Assembly (NCBI GenBank): GCA_020636275.1
Contig: JACJYD010000002.1
Coordinates: forward strand, 1 to 64,000
DNA: 64,000 nt
Source: Lewinellaceae bacterium
Lineage (GTDB): Bacteria; Bacteroidota; Bacteroidia; Chitinophagales; Saprospiraceae
Direction of reading: 5' to 3'
Shown: positions 1 to 10,560 of the stretch, in pieces
Layout: every line of letters starts with the position of its first letter
Numbering within the stretch: the stretch's first letter is position 1
The notes under the pieces: generated by a model
Seen by the model: only the letters and a program-made list of their open reading frames with translations
What the model was told of the DNA's origin: nothing
Database searches by the model: none
Translations under genes and position numbers: made by a program

Positions 1-3000
1 ATCGAAGAAATGGATGCGGTACTGGATGCCGACGGATTGTCCCAGATTACCCCGGCCATGGTGGATATCAACAGCATGGACAACTGCGGGCTGGACACCA
101 AGGAGGTGAGCCGTGACGGTGAAAACTTCGATGAATATGTCTATGCCAACTGTGATGATGCGGCTGCCTGGATGAACGACGACGAACCGCTAACGGTCAC
201 GCTGCAAGTAACTGATATTTATGGCAACGCATCGACCTGCGAAGTGGAAGTTCACGTGTACGACTTGAATCCGCCGGTTATCACCTGCCCGGGCAACCTG
301 TTCATCGCAAACGATCCGGGTGTGTGCGAAGCTTTGGTTAACGATATCGCTCCGCAATACATCTTCGACAATTGCGAGGTGACCGTTGGCTATACGATCA
401 CTGGTAGCCTGAACGACGCTGGCGATGACGATGCCTCCGGCACGGTCTTCCCGGTTGGTTCCAGCACGGTGACCTATACGGTAACGGATCAAGTTGGTAA
501 CGATGCGCACTGCTCCTTCCTGGTAGTAGTAGCAGACGAAGAAGATCCGGTGGTTGTAGACTGCCCGGATGATATTACGGTAGAAAATGACCTGGGTGTT
601 TGTGGTGCGATCGTTGACTACACGGTGACCTTCACCGACAACTGCGATGAATACCTGGATCTGGTACTGGTCAAGGGCCTGGATACGGGTTACGAATTCC
701 AGGTTGGTACGACCGAAGTGCTGTGGATCGCTACGGACGATGCAGGCAACGATAACTTCTGCCAGTTCTACGTAACGGTGAACGATACGGAAGATCCGGT
801 GATCGAATGCCCGGATGACATCGTAGTCGACATCGATGGCAACGTAACGAGTGGAGAGGCCACGATCGCCAGCTACGGTCCTTGCGGCCTGACGCTGGAT
901 TACGATGCGCCTGTTGGAACGGACAACTGCCCCAACCCGCTGACGCACCTGCTCAGTGGTCTGGGTGAAGGACCGAACTACTACAGCTACGGCGGCTTCT
1001 ACACGGAAGAATACGAAGTGGTGGATGCTTCCGGCAACACGGCCGAGTGCTCGTTCACGATCACGGTCATGGATCCGGTCAACCCGACGATCACGTGTCC
1101 GGATGACATCACGGTACAGAACGATCCGGGTGTCTGTGGCGCCGAAGTGGTGTACACCTACCCGCTTGGTTTCGACAACTGTCCGGGCTACTCGGTGGTA
1201 CAGACCGCCGGGCCGAACTCGGGAGAATACTTCGAACTGGGCGATACGTATGTAGAATTCACGATCTCGGACGACGCGGGCAACAGCCTGAGCTGCTCGT
1301 TCACCGTAACGGTGATCGACACGGAAGCACCGGTGATCGTAGAATGTGCTCCGGATCAGGATGTACTGACCAGCTCCAACGGCACGGGCGACTGCTCGGG
1401 CATGGTACCGGATCTGACGGATGAAGTGGTAGCCACGGACAACTGCCCGGGCGACCTGATCATCACGCAGGTACCGGCCGCCGGTTCGACCTTCTCCGGT
1501 GCACACGGCGACGAACTGGAAGTGACGATCACGGTGACGGATGTAGCCGGCAACAGCTCGACCTGCACGGTGACCCTGACGCTGATCGACGACGAAGATC
1601 CGACGATCGACTGCTCGGAGATCGTGACGGGCCCGCTGGGTACGAACAACGAAGTGTGCACGCATCAGATCTCGGGTACCGAACAAGATCCGACCTGGGC
1701 GGACAACTGCGACGCTACGCTGAGCCATGACTACGCACCGGCGCCGCACACCTGGACGCTGAATGGAGCGATCCTTCCGCTGGGCCAGACGACGGTGACC
1801 TGGACGATCACGGATGAGGCGGGCAACAGTGCCAGCTGCACGGTGACCTACACGGTAGTGGACGACGATGCACCGGTGGCGCAGTGTATTGCGGAACTGG
1901 ATGCGGTACTGGACGGCGACGGCGCCTTCCAGATCACACCGGCGCTGTTGGATGCAGCCAGCTTCGACAACTGTGGCGAGATCAGCATGCTGGTCAGCCG
2001 CGATGGCGAGGTGTTCGGTGATTATGTCTATGCCGATTGCGACGACGCAGCTGCCTGGCAGAACGACGAAGAACCGTTTACGGCTACGCTGCAGGTGACG
2101 GATGAAGCGGGCAATGTGTCCACCTGCGAAGTGGAGATCCATGCCTACGACCTCAACCCGCCGGTGATCGAATGCGTAGACAACGTCTATGTGTCGAACG
2201 ACCTGGGCGAGTGTGCAGCGGAGGTGAACGGCATCGGGCTGGAATCGGTCTACGACAACTGCGATGTGACGGTCAGCTACGGGATCTACGGAGCGACGAC
2301 GGATGCCGGAGCGGATGACGCATCGGGCACGGTCTTCGCCGTAGGGACGAGCACGGTGATCTACACGGTGGTTGATCAGAGCGGCAATGAGACCAGCTGC
2401 ATCTTCCACGTGTTTGTGACGGATGATGAAGCGCCGGTGCTCGACTGTTCGAATATCGATCCGGTGCGCGGCAACGACGAAGGGGTATGCGGATACACGG
2501 CACAAGGGGCTGAATTTGATCCGCTGCCGCCGACGGACAACTGCGCAGTGACGGCGTTCTACAACGATTACAACTATAGCAATACGCTTGCCGGAGAGAC
2601 CTTCCCGGTAGGCGTGACGACAGTGACCTGGTTTGCGGTCGATGCGGCGGGCAATGTGACGACCTGCGCGATCGATATCGAGATCCTGGATACGGAAGCG
2701 CCGGTGGTGGATTGCTCGGCAATCCCGACGGTAGTTTCAAGCACGACCTATGAATGTGGTTACATCATCACCACGGGCGCCTTCGACGCTGCGTACAGCG
2801 ACAACTGTGGGGCCCAGATCAGCCACGACTACATCTTTGCACCGAATACGTGGACGCTGGCAGGGGCAACGCTGCCGGTAGGTTCGACGACGATCACCTG
2901 GACAGCGGTGGATGCAGCCGGTAACTCGGCCAGCTGCACGGTGACGATCACGGTGGAGGATGTGGAAGCTCCGCACTTCACCTTGTGTCCGGAAGACATC

Positions 3001-6000
3001 GAGGTGGCGGTGGATGTGGACGAATGCGGCGCCTATGTGAACTGGCAGGGACCGGAAGCGGAAGACAACTGTGCGGCTACGGTGGCTCAGACGGATGCTT
3101 CGGGCCTGACCACGGGCGACATGTTCCCGGTTGGAGTGACCACGATCGAATACACGGCGACGGATGCAGCGGGCAACTCGACGATCTGCACGTTCACCGT
3201 TACGGTGACCGAGACGCAGAATCCGGTGGCCATTTGCCAGGATATTACGGTATACCTGGATGCTGAAGGCAACGCGACGATCATTGCCACGGATGTGGAC
3301 GGCGGCAGCTACGACAACTGTGAAGTGGCCGACCTGTCGATCGACATCGACGCGTTCACCTGCGACAACGTAGGCGACAACAACGTGACCCTGACGGTAA
3401 CGGATGCGACGGGCAACACAGAAGTTTGTGTGGCTACTGTAACGGTGGTTGACGACATGATTCCGACCTTCACTTGCCCCGATCCGACGACGGTGAGCGG
3501 TTGCGACGCCATCATCCCCGACCTGGTGATCCTGGTGACGGATGCTTCCGACAACTGCGGTGTGGAATCGATCACTCAGAATCCGGTTGCCGGTACCGAC
3601 TTCGGTAATGCCAGCGGCCAGACGGTGATCGTGACCATCACGGTAACGGATGTGAACGGTAACGAAGCGACCTGCGAAGTACCTGTACTCATCGACGATA
3701 TCATCCCGCCGGTATTCACCAACTGCCCGACCGAGATGATCATGATCGGCAACGATCCGGATCAGTGCTCTGGTAAGCTGAACTGGTCGATCCCGGTTGC
3801 TACGGACAACTGCGCCCTGGATACCATCATCCAGACCAGCGGCCCGATTGTCGGCTCCATCATCCCGGCTTGCCAGCCGATGACGGTGACCTACACGGCA
3901 TGGGATGTTTCCGGTAATTCTTCCTCCTGCTCCTTCGAGGTGCTGGTGGTTGATACGCAGAAACCCGAACTCGACCTGGATATCGTGATGCCGGGCGACA
4001 TTACGGTAGAATGCGATGCTGTACCGGCTCCGTTCGTACTGACGAATAACGATGTACACGATAACTGCACGGCTCCTGAAAACCTCGTGATCACCTTCAC
4101 GGAAACGAGCACACAGGATCCGAACGAATACAACTGTGGCCACTACAACTACACCATAACACGCACCTGGACGGTAACCGACGAAGTGTGTCCGTTTGGT
4201 GGTGGCGGCAACCAGTTAGTCCACGTACAGATTATCACGGTACACGATACCACAGCGCCGACGGCACTGTGCAAGAATATCACGGTAACGCTCGACAAAT
4301 TCGGCAACGCCACGATCACGGGTCTGGATATCAACAACGGTTCGTACGATAACTGCGCACCGGCCTACACCCTGACCTACGTTGCGGATCCGAATACCTT
4401 TACCTGCGCCGACCTGGGTGACAACGAAGTGACCCTGACGGTAACCGATCCTTGCGGTAACAGTGCAACCTGCACGTCAATCGTAACGGTTGTGGAAGGT
4501 ATCGCTCCTTGCGTACCGGAATACGATGTAACCACGGCTTGTCTGGATAACGCTACGACGCTTACCAACGGCCAGTTCGCTGAGATCATTACGGTGAAAT
4601 CGCTGGCCGGTCAGACCTGGACAGTGATGAACTCCACCGGTCTGTACACCAACGCCAGCCCGGCTCCGCCGGCAGCACCGGTACCTGTAGCCAACGGCAC
4701 TGCCTTCACGATGGGTAACCTCGACGGCATTGACAACGACGGCGACGGTCAGACGGATGAATCCGACGAAATGATCTACTACACCCTGCGGGCCAAGTTC
4801 GTAGAGTGCGTAGGTTACACGGCTATGCTGAAGAATAACCTGAACCAGACGGGCACGATCAGCAACAAGGCTTGCTACCCGACGCCGACCTTCGTAGACC
4901 TCTACGATCCGTTCTGCCTCAGCACGCCGCCGTTCGAGATCCAGGCAGAAGACTTCTACGGAAGCGCCGGTCAGATCGTAGCTGCATGGATTGACGGTAA
5001 CCCGATCGATCCGCCCTACATCTTTGACGCAGCAGCACTGGGTGAAGGCCCGCACAACATCAAGGTGACCTTCGACGCAGGTACCGCTCAGAACTACACG
5101 ATCATCAATGGTGTAGTGGTTGACGGCAGCGAAGCTGGAACCCTGTCTGATGCCGGTTGCGAGCAAATGATCGACACTTGGGTGAACGTGGTCGGCACGC
5201 CTGATGTAGTTGCTTGTAACGATACGATCTACGTATCGCTTGAGGGTGACTGTATCAGTGAGATCACACCGGATATGATCCTGGAAGGTACGTACTACTG
5301 CTACGATGACTATTGGGTCGAGATCGACTATCCGTGGAACACCACGCAATTCGATCCGCCGAACCAGGTAGATGCATCGCACGTAGGCCAGACCCTCACG
5401 GTTACCCTGTGGCACCTGATCAGCGGCAACATGTGCTGGAGCCACATTATCGTGGAAGATAAGTGGAAACCGGAGATTACCTGTCCGGAAGATGCAACGA
5501 TCTGGTGTATCCAGGATCCGGATAACCTGTCCCTGACGGGTGAACCCGAAGCATTCGATTGCTCCGACTTCGATCTGGATTACACGGATGAATACGTACA
5601 ATTCACCTGCGCTCAGAACCCGACCACGTTGATGGTGATCACGCGCACCTGGATTGCAAACGACGCATACAACAACAGCAATAGCTGTACGCAAACCATC
5701 ACTGTGGCTCGCGCCGAATTCGAAGATATCGACCTGCCGGGTGATGTGGATCTGAACTGTAACGAAGTGAATGGCCCGCTGACTCCGGATGTAACGGGTT
5801 GGCCGCAACTGGGCGGTATCGACATGATGCCGGGTAGTGTTGGCGCTTGCAGCTTCGGTATCTCTTACACGGACGAACTGATCGACATCTGTCAAGGTAC
5901 GTATCAGATCATCCGCACCTGGAAACTGACGGATATCTGTCCGGAAAACGGTGGAGGAACGGTTCAAACGACGCACGTACAGTATATTACGGTGAACGAC

Positions 6001-9000
6001 CTGCCGCCGACCGTACAACTGATCGGTCAGGCATGGGAATACGATCCGGTCAACGACTGGTACCTCATCAGCGCCAATAGCTGGTCGCCCGAACCCAACC
6101 TGGGTTGCGTAGCTTCCGGTCCGCTGCCTCTGGCCATCATCGACGGTGTCTGCAACGACGTAGTCGAAGTAACGGTATCCACCCCGACGGGTAACACCAC
6201 CAACGGTGGTTTGATCCCGGCTCCGGGTCTGCCGATCGGTCAGCATGAGATTACCTACATCGTTCAGGATGAGTGCGGCAACGTAACCAACCTGACGGTG
6301 ACGATCAATGTACTGGATAACATCGCACCGACCGCGATCTGCGACGAAATTACGGATGTGAACCTGACGGGTGGCGGCATCGCCATCGTGAACGCAACGA
6401 CCTTCAATGATGGTTCGTACGACAACTGCTGCCTCGACTACTTCGAAGCACGTCGTATGGACGGCGACTGCGAAGGCAACTACGACGACTTCGGTCCGAC
6501 GGTTGAGTTCTGCTGTGTAGATGTAGATGCACCGGTAATGGTTGTCTTCCGCGCTTACGACTGCTACGGCAACTTCAACGACTGTATGGTTTCGGTTATC
6601 GTTCGCGATAAGGTTCCGCCGGTCGTGGTCAGCTGTCCGTCGGCCGTAACGATCACTTGCGATGATTACCTCGAGAATCTGGCAGCCGCGCTGGCCGATG
6701 AAGACTACAGCGTCCTCGACCAGTATGGCGAGCCCGAATTCTTCGACAACTGTCAGGTGAATACGGACTACGTCGTAACGGAAAATATCGACAATTGTAG
6801 CAAAGGCACGATCACGCGCAGCTGGACGGCTAACGATGGCGGCGGTGTACCGGTGAACTGCACGCAGACGATCTTTGTCAACCACATCAGCGACTGGGTA
6901 GTTGAATTCCCGGCCAACGTGCTGGTGGAATGTACGAACGGTCAGCTGCCGGATACGGGCGAACCGGCCATCTTCTTCGACGAGTGCGAACTGATCGCCG
7001 TGTCGTACGAAGATCAGACCTTCACGGTCGTAGCCGACGCCTGCTACAAGATCGAGCGTGTATGGACGGTGATCAACTGGTGCGTATACGACGACTTTGG
7101 ATCCAACTTGTACACGGAAACCGGACATTCCGAAGCAGATCTGAATGCCGATTGGGATGGCGATGGGGATAAAGACACCCGTACCTTCCGCGACGGCTAC
7201 AACAGCTCCGGCAACCCGGGCGTGGCCGATGGCTACATCACCTACAAGCAAACGATCAAGGTGGTCGACAACGAAGCTCCTGTCTTCACAGTTCCGCCGA
7301 TCGACGGCTGCATCACCGATACGGATTGCGACAAGGATCTGATCCTGCCGTACCCGGATATCACCGATGAATGCTCGATTGAATACACGGTCGACATCAC
7401 GGGCGACTTCGGCGAGTTCAACGATGTCTCGGGCGACGTTACCGTACCGACGGTTGGCGTGGGCGAATACGAAGTGACCTATGCAGTGACCGACAATTGC
7501 GGCAACACGGCCTATGAGACGATCACGATCGCAGTGGAAGACTGCAAGAAACCGACTCCGCTTTGCGACAACGGTCTCGTAGTTGAGATCATGCAAACGC
7601 AAATGGTTACGGTGAATGCCAGCGACTTCGACGAAGGTTCCTTCGACAACTGCGGCCCGATCGCTTACTTCAGCTTCTCGCCGGATACGACAGACAACAC
7701 GGTCATCTACACCTGCGACGATCTCGGTCAGCAACCGGTACAGATGTGGGTAACCGACATCTATGGCAACCAGGATTACTGCGAGACCTTCATCGTGGTA
7801 CAGGATAACATGAACTTCTGTGATGGCGTTCCGATCGTGATCGCCGGTGAAGTGGCTACCGAAGAAGCCGAACCGGTCGAAGGCGTAACCGTTGAAATGA
7901 ACGGTGGCCTGCTGACTGAAGTAACGCCGCTCAACGGTCAGTACGACTTCGCAGTGGTAGCCGGCAACGACTACACGGTGACGCCGATCCTGGATGAGAA
8001 TGCGGCCAACGGGGTGACCACCTACGATATGGTGCTCATCACGCGCCACATCCTGAACGTACAGATGCTCGACTCGCCGTACAAGATCATCGCCGCTGAC
8101 GCCAACAACTCGGGCACGGTATCGACGCTCGACCTCGTGGCGATCCGCAAGGTGATCCTGGTGATCGAAGAGAACTTCCCGAACAACACGTCCTGGCGCT
8201 TTGTCGACAAAGACTACGTCTTCCCGACCCCGACCAACCCGTGGGCAGATCCGAACGGATTCCCCGAGGTGATCAACTACAACAACCTGCAGAACAGCGA
8301 TCTGAATGCAGACTTCGTAGCGATCAAGGTGGGTGATGTGAACGGCTCCGCAGCGACGAACCTGCTGGGTAGCGCCGAAGACCGGACCATGATGGGCGAC
8401 CTGGTGTTCCATACCAAAGACATGGAACTGAAGGCCGGCAAGACCTACGAGGTACCGTTCTACGGAGACGATCAGGAAGTATCAGGCTATCAGTTTACCA
8501 TGGAACTGGGCGAAGGCATCGAGTTGATGGAAATCGGCTCCGGCCTGGCCACGGAAGAGAACTTTGGATTTGCCAAACTGAACGACGGGGCGCTGACCAC
8601 GAGCTGGAACGAAGCCAATGTCCGTCAGTTGGGCAGCGAAGAGGTGCTCTTTACCCTGGTGATCAAAGCCAAGGAAAATACGACCTTGAGCGAAGAGCTG
8701 AGCGTAAGCTCGCGCTACACGACCGCTGAAGCATACAACGTCGATGGACAGTTGCTGAACGTACAATTGTCGTTCGGCAACAGCATCGCCGAAGGCTTCG
8801 AACTGTACCAAAACGTACCGAACCCGTTCACGGGTGTTACGCGGATCGGCTTCCGTCTGCCGGAAGCTACCAGTGCCACCCTGACCATCATGGATGCATC
8901 CGGCCGGGTGCTGAACGTGGTGAAAGGTGACTACGCAAGAGGCTACAACGAAGTTCAACTCAATGACTTCGGTGGTGTGAGCGGTGTGCTGTACTATCAG

Positions 9001-9051
9001 CTCGATACGCCGACCCACTCGGCTACGCGCAAGATGGTGATACTGAAATAA
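1..9051 (+). CDS. Giant HYR-repeat surface protein with dockerin-like and cohesin-like segments and a T9SS sorting domain; 5' end outside window
   Basis: The frame is open from base 1 and the first residues (I-E-E-M-D-A-V) match the interior of a later repeat, so the ATG at base 10 is internal and the gene begins upstream. More than 3000 residues are visible. Most are 75-90 residue HYR/Ig-like modules recognised by recurring DNC, TCP or DCS, DxxGNxxxC and FPVGxTxVTYTxxD motifs with paired cysteines. Near the C-terminus come a carboxypeptidase-regulatory-like segment, a dockerin-like stretch (DANNSGTVSTLDLVAIRK ... DVNGS, about 8090-8350), a cohesin-like beta domain (about 8395-8780) and a T9SS type A sorting domain in the last 84 residues (YQNVPNPF to MVILK). 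It should be exported through the Sec system and type IX secretion and act at the surface, probably in adhesion or matrix building. The module set at 1-546 recurs at about 1888-2434. A strong terminator follows. Confidence 0.9.
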   Translation: MEEMDAVLDADGLSQITPAMVDINSMDNCGLDTKEVSRDGENFDEYVYANCDDAAAWMNDDEPLTVTLQVTDIYGNASTCEVEVHVYDLNPPVITCPGNLFIANDPGVCEALVNDIAPQYIFDNCEVTVGYTITGSLNDAGDDDASGTVFPVGSSTVTYTVTDQVGNDAHCSFLVVVADEEDPVVVDCPDDITVENDLGVCGAIVDYTVTFTDNCDEYLDLVLVKGLDTGYEFQVGTTEVLWIATDDAGNDNFCQFYVTVNDTEDPVIECPDDIVVDIDGNVTSGEATIASYGPCGLTLDYDAPVGTDNCPNPLTHLLSGLGEGPNYYSYGGFYTEEYEVVDASGNTAECSFTITVMDPVNPTITCPDDITVQNDPGVCGAEVVYTYPLGFDNCPGYSVVQTAGPNSGEYFELGDTYVEFTISDDAGNSLSCSFTVTVIDTEAPVIVECAPDQDVLTSSNGTGDCSGMVPDLTDEVVATDNCPGDLIITQVPAAGSTFSGAHGDELEVTITVTDVAGNSSTCTVTLTLIDDEDPTIDCSEIVTGPLGTNNEVCTHQISGTEQDPTWADNCDATLSHDYAPAPHTWTLNGAILPLGQTTVTWTITDEAGNSASCTVTYTVVDDDAPVAQCIAELDAVLDGDGAFQITPALLDAASFDNCGEISMLVSRDGEVFGDYVYADCDDAAAWQNDEEPFTATLQVTDEAGNVSTCEVEIHAYDLNPPVIECVDNVYVSNDLGECAAEVNGIGLESVYDNCDVTVSYGIYGATTDAGADDASGTVFAVGTSTVIYTVVDQSGNETSCIFHVFVTDDEAPVLDCSNIDPVRGNDEGVCGYTAQGAEFDPLPPTDNCAVTAFYNDYNYSNTLAGETFPVGVTTVTWFAVDAAGNVTTCAIDIEILDTEAPVVDCSAIPTVVSSTTYECGYIITTGAFDAAYSDNCGAQISHDYIFAPNTWTLAGATLPVGSTTITWTAVDAAGNSASCTVTITVEDVEAPHFTLCPEDIEVAVDVDECGAYVNWQGPEAEDNCAATVAQTDASGLTTGDMFPVGVTTIEYTATDAAGNSTICTFTVTVTETQNPVAICQDITVYLDAEGNATIIATDVDGGSYDNCEVADLSIDIDAFTCDNVGDNNVTLTVTDATGNTEVCVATVTVVDDMIPTFTCPDPTTVSGCDAIIPDLVILVTDASDNCGVESITQNPVAGTDFGNASGQTVIVTITVTDVNGNEATCEVPVLIDDIIPPVFTNCPTEMIMIGNDPDQCSGKLNWSIPVATDNCALDTIIQTSGPIVGSIIPACQPMTVTYTAWDVSGNSSSCSFEVLVVDTQKPELDLDIVMPGDITVECDAVPAPFVLTNNDVHDNCTAPENLVITFTETSTQDPNEYNCGHYNYTITRTWTVTDEVCPFGGGGNQLVHVQIITVHDTTAPTALCKNITVTLDKFGNATITGLDINNGSYDNCAPAYTLTYVADPNTFTCADLGDNEVTLTVTDPCGNSATCTSIVTVVEGIAPCVPEYDVTTACLDNATTLTNGQFAEIITVKSLAGQTWTVMNSTGLYTNASPAPPAAPVPVANGTAFTMGNLDGIDNDGDGQTDESDEMIYYTLRAKFVECVGYTAMLKNNLNQTGTISNKACYPTPTFVDLYDPFCLSTPPFEIQAEDFYGSAGQIVAAWIDGNPIDPPYIFDAAALGEGPHNIKVTFDAGTAQNYTIINGVVVDGSEAGTLSDAGCEQMIDTWVNVVGTPDVVACNDTIYVSLEGDCISEITPDMILEGTYYCYDDYWVEIDYPWNTTQFDPPNQVDASHVGQTLTVTLWHLISGNMCWSHIIVEDKWKPEITCPEDATIWCIQDPDNLSLTGEPEAFDCSDFDLDYTDEYVQFTCAQNPTTLMVITRTWIANDAYNNSNSCTQTITVARAEFEDIDLPGDVDLNCNEVNGPLTPDVTGWPQLGGIDMMPGSVGACSFGISYTDELIDICQGTYQIIRTWKLTDICPENGGGTVQTTHVQYITVNDLPPTVQLIGQAWEYDPVNDWYLISANSWSPEPNLGCVASGPLPLAIIDGVCNDVVEVTVSTPTGNTTNGGLIPAPGLPIGQHEITYIVQDECGNVTNLTVTINVLDNIAPTAICDEITDVNLTGGGIAIVNATTFNDGSYDNCCLDYFEARRMDGDCEGNYDDFGPTVEFCCVDVDAPVMVVFRAYDCYGNFNDCMVSVIVRDKVPPVVVSCPSAVTITCDDYLENLAAALADEDYSVLDQYGEPEFFDNCQVNTDYVVTENIDNCSKGTITRSWTANDGGGVPVNCTQTIFVNHISDWVVEFPANVLVECTNGQLPDTGEPAIFFDECELIAVSYEDQTFTVVADACYKIERVWTVINWCVYDDFGSNLYTETGHSEADLNADWDGDGDKDTRTFRDGYNSSGNPGVADGYITYKQTIKVVDNEAPVFTVPPIDGCITDTDCDKDLILPYPDITDECSIEYTVDITGDFGEFNDVSGDVTVPTVGVGEYEVTYAVTDNCGNTAYETITIAVEDCKKPTPLCDNGLVVEIMQTQMVTVNASDFDEGSFDNCGPIAYFSFSPDTTDNTVIYTCDDLGQQPVQMWVTDIYGNQDYCETFIVVQDNMNFCDGVPIVIAGEVATEEAEPVEGVTVEMNGGLLTEVTPLNGQYDFAVVAGNDYTVTPILDENAANGVTTYDMVLITRHILNVQMLDSPYKIIAADANNSGTVSTLDLVAIRKVILVIEENFPNNTSWRFVDKDYVFPTPTNPWADPNGFPEVINYNNLQNSDLNADFVAIKVGDVNGSAATNLLGSAEDRTMMGDLVFHTKDMELKAGKTYEVPFYGDDQEVSGYQFTMELGEGIELMEIGSGLATEENFGFAKLNDGALTTSWNEANVRQLGSEEVLFTLVIKAKENTTLSEELSVSSRYTTAEAYNVDGQLLNVQLSFGNSIAEGFELYQNVPNPFTGVTRIGFRLPEATSATLTIMDASGRVLNVVKGDYARGYNEVQLNDFGGVSGVLYYQLDTPTHSATRKMVILK

Positions 9052-9072
9052 TGAACATTCAGTAAATGATAA

Positions 9073-9110
9073 GGGGCCATCCGATCTGATCGGATGGCCC
9101 CTTTCTTTTT
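9073..9110 (+). terminator. Rho-independent terminator of the HYR-protein gene
   Basis: The arms GGGGCCATCCGATC (9073-9086) and GATCGGATGGCCCC (9088-9101) are perfectly complementary and are followed by TTTCTTTTT. It lies 22 bp after the stop codon at 9051 and separates the gene from the convergent M20 peptidase gene. Confidence 0.9.
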
Positions 9111-9136
9111 ATAAGGCCGGCGAAACGCGCGACCTT

Positions 9137-10525
9137 TTATTTCTTTAACTCAGCGTAGTATTTGAAGAAATAGGGAATGGTTTCGATCCCTTTGTAATAG
9201 TTGAAAAGACCGAAATGCTCATCCGGGGAATGGATGCTGTCCGAGTCCAGTCCAAATCCCATCAGGACACTCTTTACGCCCAATACTTCCTCAAACAGGG
9301 CCACGATCGGAATGCTTCCTCCGCTGCGCTGGGGGAGCGGCTCCTTCCCGAACGTTTTGGCCATAGCCCGGTGTCCGGCCTGGTATTCGGCCGTATCGGT
9401 CGGCGTGACAACCGGTTCGCCGCCGTGATGGGGATGCACTTTTACCTGCACTCCCGGAGGCGCGATCTTTTTGAAGTGATCGGTGAATAATTGCGTGATC
9501 TTCTCCGAATGTTGATGGGGGACCAACCGCATGCTGATCTTGGCGAAGGCCTTGGAGGGCAGTACCGTTTTGGCGCCTTCTCCGATATACCCGCCCCAAA
9601 TGCCGTTGACATCAAGCGTGGGCCGGATGGAGGTCCGCTCCAGGGTCGTATATCCTTTTTCGCCCATCAGTCCATTGATCCCGAGATCTTTCATGTACTC
9701 TCCTTCGTCGTACGGCGCTTGATTCATCTTCCGGCGTTCCTCCGGGCTAACCACTGCAACATCGTCGTAAAATCCGGGGATGGTGATGTGCCCGTTTTCA
9801 TCGTGCAGGGAGGCGATCATGCGGGTCAGCACGTTGACCGGATTGGCCACGGCTCCTCCGTAAACGCCGGAGTGCAGGTCCCGGTTCGGTCCGGTGACCT
9901 CGACCTCTACATAGCTCAAACCCCTGAGCCCTACGGTAATGGAGGGCACGTCGTTGGCGATAATGGAGGTGTCTGAAACAAGGACCATGTCGCAAGCCAG
10001 CAGTTCCTTGTTGTTCCGGCAGAAAACGCCCAAATTGGTTGACCCGACCTCTTCTTCTCCTTCGATCATGAACTTGACGTTGCAGGGCAGTTCACCCGTC
10101 GCCATGAGCGATTCGAAAGCCTTGATCTGCATGAATACCTGCCCTTTGTCGTCGCAGGATCCCCTGGCGAATATAGCTCCGTCGGGGTGGATGTCGGTCT
10201 TCTTGATCGTCGGTTCGAAAGGCGGAGAATGCCAAAGATCGACGGGGTCGGCAGGTTGAACGTCGTAATGGCCATACACCAAAACAGTGGGAAGGCTGGG
10301 ATGCAGGATCTTTTGCCCGTATACGATCGGATGCCCGGCCGTTTCGTGAACCTGAACGCCTTCAGCGCCCGCTTTGCGCAGGCTTTCAGCTACGGCTGCG
10401 GCCGCGCGTTTGACGTCTCCTTTGAAAGCCGGATCGGCACTGACAGATGGAATGCGCAACAATTCAAATAGTTCCTCCAAAAAGCGTTGCTTGTTGGATT
10501 CGATATACGCTTGGGTCTTTTCCAT
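9137..10525 (-). CDS. M20 family dipeptidase/metallopeptidase
   Basis: A 462-residue M20/M28-clan peptidase, expected to be a cytoplasmic enzyme that hydrolyses dipeptides or N-acyl amino acids with a two-zinc centre. The metal-binding and catalytic motifs are in the usual order: GHYDVQP (about residue 85), RGSCDDKGQ (about 130) and EGEEEVGS (about 160). A lid/dimerisation domain with the family's GLRG and DLHSGVYGG segments follows, and the C-terminus carries SGGSIPIV. There is no signal peptide. The start ATG at 10525 lies 35 bp after the stop of cdaA on the same strand, so the two are probably co-transcribed. It most resembles the carnosinase-like dipeptidases common in Bacteroidota; the substrate cannot be read from sequence. 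Confidence 0.9.
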   Translation of the reverse strand: MEKTQAYIESNKQRFLEELFELLRIPSVSADPAFKGDVKRAAAAVAESLRKAGAEGVQVHETAGHPIVYGQKILHPSLPTVLVYGHYDVQPADPVDLWHSPPFEPTIKKTDIHPDGAIFARGSCDDKGQVFMQIKAFESLMATGELPCNVKFMIEGEEEVGSTNLGVFCRNNKELLACDMVLVSDTSIIANDVPSITVGLRGLSYVEVEVTGPNRDLHSGVYGGAVANPVNVLTRMIASLHDENGHITIPGFYDDVAVVSPEERRKMNQAPYDEGEYMKDLGINGLMGEKGYTTLERTSIRPTLDVNGIWGGYIGEGAKTVLPSKAFAKISMRLVPHQHSEKITQLFTDHFKKIAPPGVQVKVHPHHGGEPVVTPTDTAEYQAGHRAMAKTFGKEPLPQRSGGSIPIVALFEEVLGVKSVLMGFGLDSDSIHSPDEHFGLFNYYKGIETIPYFFKYYAELKK

Positions 10526-10560
10526 ATTAATTATTTAGTACAAAAAATGATGATTCTAAC

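Noticed and set aside
190..2505. 771-codon minus-strand open frame inside the HYR gene
   Set aside because: It is antisense to the repeat modules; its His/Arg/Val-rich, repetitive translation mirrors the repeat structure and shows no family motif.
4477..8412. 1311-codon minus-strand open frame inside the HYR gene
   Set aside because: Antisense shadow of a high-GC repetitive gene with regular third-position bias; no recognisable domain.
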